DNA from: a virus
DNA length: 23,295 nucleotides
Virus record (IMG/VR): IMGVR_UViG_3300036860_000181
Coordinates: 1 to 23,295 of that record
Reading direction: 5' to 3' (one strand)
Shown: one piece after another, positions 19,428-23,295 of the stretch
How the letters are laid out: each line of letters begins with the position of its first letter
Position numbering within the stretch: position 1 is the first letter of the stretch
The notes under the pieces: model-generated
What the model was told of the DNA's origin: nothing
Databases searched by the model: none
Seen by the model: the letters and a program-made list of their open reading frames with translations, nothing else
Program-made: the position numbers and the translations under genes

Positions 19428-20258
19428 ATGGCCTACCAGGCATCGAACAGCGGACCGAACAAGCGCCTCAACGGGCCCGACGGTCGCATGCGCAACACGC
19501 AGACGTCCAACGCCGCCCGACAACCGGGCGTCGTGGGCCCCGGGCCGAAGGGCCTGGGTGGCCGCGTGAGCCCTCCCAGCGTCCCTGGGCTTGGCGGAGA
19601 CTTCGGCGGGGCCGCCGGCCTCACCGCGAGCATCGCCGGCGCCTACGCTCAGTTTCAGAACCTAGCCGCCGCATACCGCCAGCAGCGTGTGGGCATCAAG
19701 GCCGGGCTCCGGTCCGACAAGGCGGCCATCCGGTCCGAGGCCATCGGCGCCATGCAGGAGGCCATTGGCGGGGCCATCGAATCCGGCATGACGGGCTCCT
19801 CGTCCGCCGCCGCGGCTCGCATCGGCGTCATGGGCCAGCGCCGCGCGGACATCACGTCGGCGAAGAACGAGGCTCGGGCGAGCATCGCCGAGACTCACCT
19901 CGGTGAGCAGCAAGCGTTCCTCGACTACCAGATGGCTCAGCAGCAGATGGAGATGCAGGCCGAGGCCGCGCGCCAGCAGGCCGCTCTCGCTCAGGCAGCC
20001 ATCGACGCGCAGGCCGCTCAGGGCACCGCGCTGTTGAACGCCATCAAGGGCATGCGTGACCCGGGCGCGAGCCAGCCGCACTCGTTCCTGTTCGGCGGCC
20101 AGAAGTTCGACGCGACGCCGCTCGGCAACAACAAGGTCCTCATCGGTAGCCAGACCTTCGATGTGAGCGACCAGAAGGGCATCAAGGCCTACCTCAACAA
20201 GGTGCTCGGGAGTCAGCAGATGGCAGCGAACAAGTTCGCCGCGGGAAGGATGGGATAA
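19428..20258 (+). CDS. Putative internal virion (ejection) protein, 276 aa
   Basis: ATG 19428 follows GGAGGA; longer in-frame extension upstream overlaps the nozzle gene and is rejected. Residues 1-65 are Gly/Pro/Asn-rich and disordered. About 70-135 is Ala/Gly-rich helical with small residues (GAMQEAIGGAIESGMTGSSS), followed by a Gln/Ala coiled coil (QMAQQQMEMQAEAARQQAAL). The last 60 residues are mixed. The pattern resembles small core/ejection proteins (T7 gp14-like) that form membrane conduits. Position after the nozzle supports this. Confidence 0.6.
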   Translation: MAYQASNSGPNKRLNGPDGRMRNTQTSNAARQPGVVGPGPKGLGGRVSPPSVPGLGGDFGGAAGLTASIAGAYAQFQNLAAAYRQQRVGIKAGLRSDKAAIRSEAIGAMQEAIGGAIESGMTGSSSAAAARIGVMGQRRADITSAKNEARASIAETHLGEQQAFLDYQMAQQQMEMQAEAARQQAALAQAAIDAQAAQGTALLNAIKGMRDPGASQPHSFLFGGQKFDATPLGNNKVLIGSQTFDVSDQKGIKAYLNKVLGSQQMAANKFAAGRMG

Positions 20259-21349
20259 TGGCCAGGGGTCTCAGAGGTGCGCTCAGCACCATCAGCTCTG
20301 GCGGTGCTCGCACCGGCCAGGGCAACATCGCTGGCGTGACCGTGTCACCCCTGCGCGCCGCCGCGGAGAACGCGCGGCGTCAGGCCACGCGGCCCGGCCC
20401 GAAGCGAGGCGCCATCGGCAACCCTCGCGGTGCCGCGAAGCAGGTGGCCAACACCTTCGAAGAGATGGCCGACCTGCGTGGCCAGTTTGGTGCAGCGCTG
20501 ACGGGGCAAATCCAGAAGAGCTACATGGCCGCGAAGCAGGAGGCAGGCGAGGGTGTCCTCGTCGCGAAGTCTCAGGGCCAGCAGTACCAGACCGGGAAGA
20601 ACACGTTGAAGGGTGTGCTCTCCATCTTCAAGAGCGGTGAGCAGGCGCAGGCTGCGGCGTTCGCCGTCGCAAAAGCCCAGCAGGTTCAGGAGCAGACGAA
20701 CGCGTCCGACTCCCAGACCGCGGCGTTTGCGCAGCAGCTCATGATGGCCAAGCTCCAGCACCAGTGGGCCGTCCAGGACTGGAAGCGGCAGAACGGGCTG
20801 GTCCAGGGAGCGAATGGCGGCGACCCCGCCATCAGCTCCGTCATCAACCAGGGCACCGACATCTCCGTGGGCGTGGGCGACTACGTGCGCTCCATCGCCA
20901 CCGAGCCCGGGTTCGAGGACATGACGGCGAAGGACATGGCCGAGGGCTACTTCGGCACGAGCATCTACTCGCCGGACAGCCCGGAGGGTCAGGTCATCAC
21001 GCGCATGTTCGTCGGCATCAAGCAGGGCAAGAACGCCGGCGAGGCGTTTGGCGATACGATGAACAGCCTCTACTCTGGCCTACCCGGCTGGGACAAGTGG
21101 GGCGACAAGGCGCTGTCGCAGGCGCAGCAGGGCATCCAGATTGCCACGAGCCAAGCGTTCGAGCAGTCGCGAGAGGACGCCGGCTACGAGTGGCGCGACG
21201 ACGTGAAGAACCCCGTCGACGGCTCGATGGGCGCATGGGTGTTGGAGGGCACGGACCAGGTCATCGGCACCGGCTCGCCCACCGCGGCTGGTCGGACCAC
21301 CGCGGCCGGCCGGCCCATCGTTCGCACCGGCGGGTACTTCCCGCAGTAG
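20258..21349 (+). CDS. Putative internal virion protein, 363 aa
   Basis: The ATG overlaps the preceding TAA (TAATG), with GGAAGGATGGG upstream. It starts basic and Gly/Ala-rich, then Ala/Gln helical repeats (about 60-180), then mixed sequence with GDYVRSIATEPGFEDMTAKD and a Trp-containing C-terminal part, ending in a Gly/Thr-rich tail GYFPQ. No enzymatic motif visible. Adjacent to two other probable ejection proteins, so it likely belongs to the internal core or DNA-delivery apparatus. Confidence 0.6.
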   Translation: MARGLRGALSTISSGGARTGQGNIAGVTVSPLRAAAENARRQATRPGPKRGAIGNPRGAAKQVANTFEEMADLRGQFGAALTGQIQKSYMAAKQEAGEGVLVAKSQGQQYQTGKNTLKGVLSIFKSGEQAQAAAFAVAKAQQVQEQTNASDSQTAAFAQQLMMAKLQHQWAVQDWKRQNGLVQGANGGDPAISSVINQGTDISVGVGDYVRSIATEPGFEDMTAKDMAEGYFGTSIYSPDSPEGQVITRMFVGIKQGKNAGEAFGDTMNSLYSGLPGWDKWGDKALSQAQQGIQIATSQAFEQSREDAGYEWRDDVKNPVDGSMGAWVLEGTDQVIGTGSPTAAGRTTAAGRPIVRTGGYFPQ

Positions 21350-21360
21350 GGAGATAGCGA

Positions 21361-23295
21361 GTGCCGTTCCCCGCACCGACCACAGCATTCCCGGCTCCGA
21401 ACGCATACCCACCCGTGACCCCTGCACCGTCGTTCGGCATGACGGTGGAGGGCAACGCTATGTCCTCATACATCCCGGGGCTCCTCGGGACGCCGTACCG
21501 GACGCAGCCGTACTCGACGGGGCCGGTCTCCGCCGCCATCGGCATGACCGCGCTGTCGTCGCTGACGAACGGCGCGCTCGACAGCGACCCCCGAACCTGG
21601 ACCCCGGGCGAGGCCGCCGCTCAGACTGACCGCGCGCTCGCACGTATCGGCTCAGTGAACCCCGAGCTGGCGACCAGCCTGGCCGAGGCTCAGGGCCGCG
21701 GCGAAGTCGAGGATGGTGGGGGTTTCTTCAGCTCCCTCATGGGTGGCATCGGCGACATCCTCCACGTCACGCACCTGGACGATGTGTTCGAGCTGATGTC
21801 TCGGCCGGCGAAGATACTCCCCGAAATCATCATGGACTGGGGCGAGGAGTCGGTGTGGAAGAATGCCGGCGACGCGCTGTCCGGTCACTCCGACGTTTCG
21901 TGGGACGACGTGCTCGTCGACAAGCTGGGCATGGAGCGCAACTGGTTCACCGCGGCCGTGGGCTTCGTCGGTGACGTCGCGCTCGACCCGCTGACGTACG
22001 CGACCATCGGCCTCGGGGGCGTCGCACGGGAGACCGCCGCGATGACCGTGGCCAAGGGTGCCGTCGGCGCTGAGCTGGTCAAGGCCGGCGAGGTGGGCGG
22101 CAATGCCCTGTTCGAGCTGGCTCGGCCCGCAGCCGAAGCGCTGGCCGCCAAGTCTGGCCGCGCGGTCGAGGACGTCATGGCCGAGATGGTCCTACGCACC
22201 GGTGGCGGCCAGGCCGGAGAGGCGCTCATCGCCCGCTCCAGCGGCCTGCTGGCCCGTGTGAAGAAGGTCACCGGCTTCATGCACGAGGACGCTGTCCCCG
22301 GGGTCATCAATACCATAGGCGACAGCGTGGCGACGCGACAGCTCATGGAGCTGAACGCCATCGCCGACAGCGCCTTCACGCAATCCTACCGGGCTGGTTT
22401 CGGCCGGCTGGGCGCGGAGACTGCGGAGCAACTCGGCATCGACAAGGCCGGGACGAAGTCGTTCCTGGAAGGTATGGTCAAGCGTGGCACCGGCATCATG
22501 CCGGGCGCCGAGGGCAAGGCCCTGTACCGCGCTGGCAAGGAAGCCGCGGCCGGCCTGGGCGGCGTCCGCTGGCACATGAACATCCCTGTGCTCGGTGTCC
22601 GCGTCGCCCCGAAGAACATCCTCCCCGAGCTGGTGGGCCAGCGCCTCAACTTCCAGGTGGGCCGCCGCTTCATGGCCGGCATCTCCGGCGAGATGAAGCT
22701 GGAGCGTCTCCTCGGCAAGGGCGAGGCCACCGTCGACGACCTGAGGACCTTCTGGGAGAAGGGCTACGAGGGCCTGGCCGCGACGAACAAAGAGCTGGCT
22801 CGGAAGATGTCCGGCAACAAGCTTCCTGGCATCGGCTCCGTCATGGTGCCACGTTCGCAGGGCGTCGGTCGTCTGACCGAGCACCTGTCCCCGCACGCCG
22901 CAGCGCTGCGAAATGGCGGCCTGGGGGGCAAGTTCGCAGCAGACCAGGCGCGGCTCGCGAAGCACGCCGAGCAGGAGACGCTCGACAAGATGATGTCCGT
23001 CGAGGGCATCGGCGGGAGCGCTGCAACAGCCAGGTACCTTCAGCAGTCCTTCGGGTTCGGGTCGCTGGACACCGCCACGCAGACCGCCCTGAAGCGCGAC
23101 CTCGACGACTTCTCCACTCTGGTGCCGAAAGAGATGGGCTACGACGGCGTCCAGAAGGGCTTCGCTCACGTAGCGCAGACCCCCGACACCGAGGCCGCCA
23201 TGAAGCGAGCGCTGGAGCTGGAGCAGAAGTTCGCCGGCGCCGGCCAGCTCGATGCGGCCAACACCTACCGGCGGGTCATGCACCAGATTGACCAG
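21361..23295 (+). CDS. Large internal virion/ejection protein, partial (5' part)
   Basis: Open reading frame from GTG 21361 (GGGAGA upstream) to the window edge: 645 codons with no stop, so the protein is truncated by the window, not by mutation. The N-terminus is Pro/Ala-rich, followed by a Gly/Ser stretch. Residues 201-213 read GFVGDVALDPLTY, a motif I associate with very large structural or ejected proteins of actinophages. Long Ala/Gly helical regions follow (VARETAAMTVAKGAVGAELV). No lysozyme or transglycosylase motif is seen in the visible part; such domains could lie beyond. Likely counterpart of T7 gp15/gp16-type proteins. Confidence 0.65.
   Translation, partial: MPFPAPTTAFPAPNAYPPVTPAPSFGMTVEGNAMSSYIPGLLGTPYRTQPYSTGPVSAAIGMTALSSLTNGALDSDPRTWTPGEAAAQTDRALARIGSVNPELATSLAEAQGRGEVEDGGGFFSSLMGGIGDILHVTHLDDVFELMSRPAKILPEIIMDWGEESVWKNAGDALSGHSDVSWDDVLVDKLGMERNWFTAAVGFVGDVALDPLTYATIGLGGVARETAAMTVAKGAVGAELVKAGEVGGNALFELARPAAEALAAKSGRAVEDVMAEMVLRTGGGQAGEALIARSSGLLARVKKVTGFMHEDAVPGVINTIGDSVATRQLMELNAIADSAFTQSYRAGFGRLGAETAEQLGIDKAGTKSFLEGMVKRGTGIMPGAEGKALYRAGKEAAAGLGGVRWHMNIPVLGVRVAPKNILPELVGQRLNFQVGRRFMAGISGEMKLERLLGKGEATVDDLRTFWEKGYEGLAATNKELARKMSGNKLPGIGSVMVPRSQGVGRLTEHLSPHAAALRNGGLGGKFAADQARLAKHAEQETLDKMMSVEGIGGSAATARYLQQSFGFGSLDTATQTALKRDLDDFSTLVPKEMGYDGVQKGFAHVAQTPDTEAAMKRALELEQKFAGAGQLDAANTYRRVMHQIDQ

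Noticed and set aside
1-23295. CRISPR array, insertion sequence, integrase or attachment site
   Set aside because: No regularly spaced repeats with unique spacers, no transposase or recombinase motifs, and no tRNA-derived att-like duplication were seen.

Overview
The window is the late (structural) left arm of a double-stranded DNA tailed phage with a short tail (podovirus type), most likely infecting a high-GC actinobacterium. All 31 protein genes I can support lie on the + strand. They are packed with 0-100 base gaps, frequent stop/start overlaps (TAATG, TAGTG, an 8-base terminase/portal overlap) and strong GGAGG-type ribosome binding sites. GC-rich third codon positions, GTG starts, and above all a prokaryotic ubiquitin-like protein (Pup) gene point to an actinobacterial host. 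Genus cannot be fixed from the sequence alone.

Layout. Bases 1-429 are non-coding and regulatory-looking: a G-quadruplex-capable G-tract, several diverged copies of a CCTAGGC-GAACG repeat, a 10-bp inverted repeat, and a near-perfect actinobacterial LexA/SOS box at 329-342. Bases 430-1768 hold a putative small terminase followed by five tiny genes: an unknown, a 33-aa single-pass membrane protein whose start region is tandemly duplicated, a Pup homologue ending in Gly-Gly-Glu, a Lys/Ala-rich helical protein and a small basic protein. Bases 1769-2278 hold an unusual tRNA-Gly-like gene (anticodon ACC), tRNA-His(GTG), a factor-independent terminator and tRNA-Trp(CCA), which ends 3 bases before the large terminase start. 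Bases 2279-7669 are the packaging/head core: large terminase, portal, scaffold, major capsid protein.

Bases 7670-15462 are an accessory virion region, rich in small beta-type proteins. It contains a separated paralogue pair (8254 and 9989 genes), an Ig-like-ended protein, a zinc-ribbon protein, a collagen-like fibre, three tandem paralogous putative adhesins and a second small Cys-pair protein. Bases 15517-19419 encode the neck and tail: an adaptor, a small coiled-coil protein, a probable tail spike or fibre protein, and a 675-aa tail hub/nozzle protein with an apparent inserted carbohydrate-binding module. Bases 19428-23295 encode three putative internal/ejected virion proteins, the last running off the window.

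The virion genes probably act as one late transcription unit punctuated by GC-rich hairpins. The standout is the phage-borne Pup. Its last 34 residues align without gaps to mycobacterial Pup and it carries the ligation-ready GGE terminus. This suggests that the phage feeds into, diverts or poisons the host pupylation/proteasome pathway. No PafA, Dop, ARC/Mpa or proteasome subunit gene is present here, so any such activity would rely on host enzymes. No replication, lysis or integration genes are visible.
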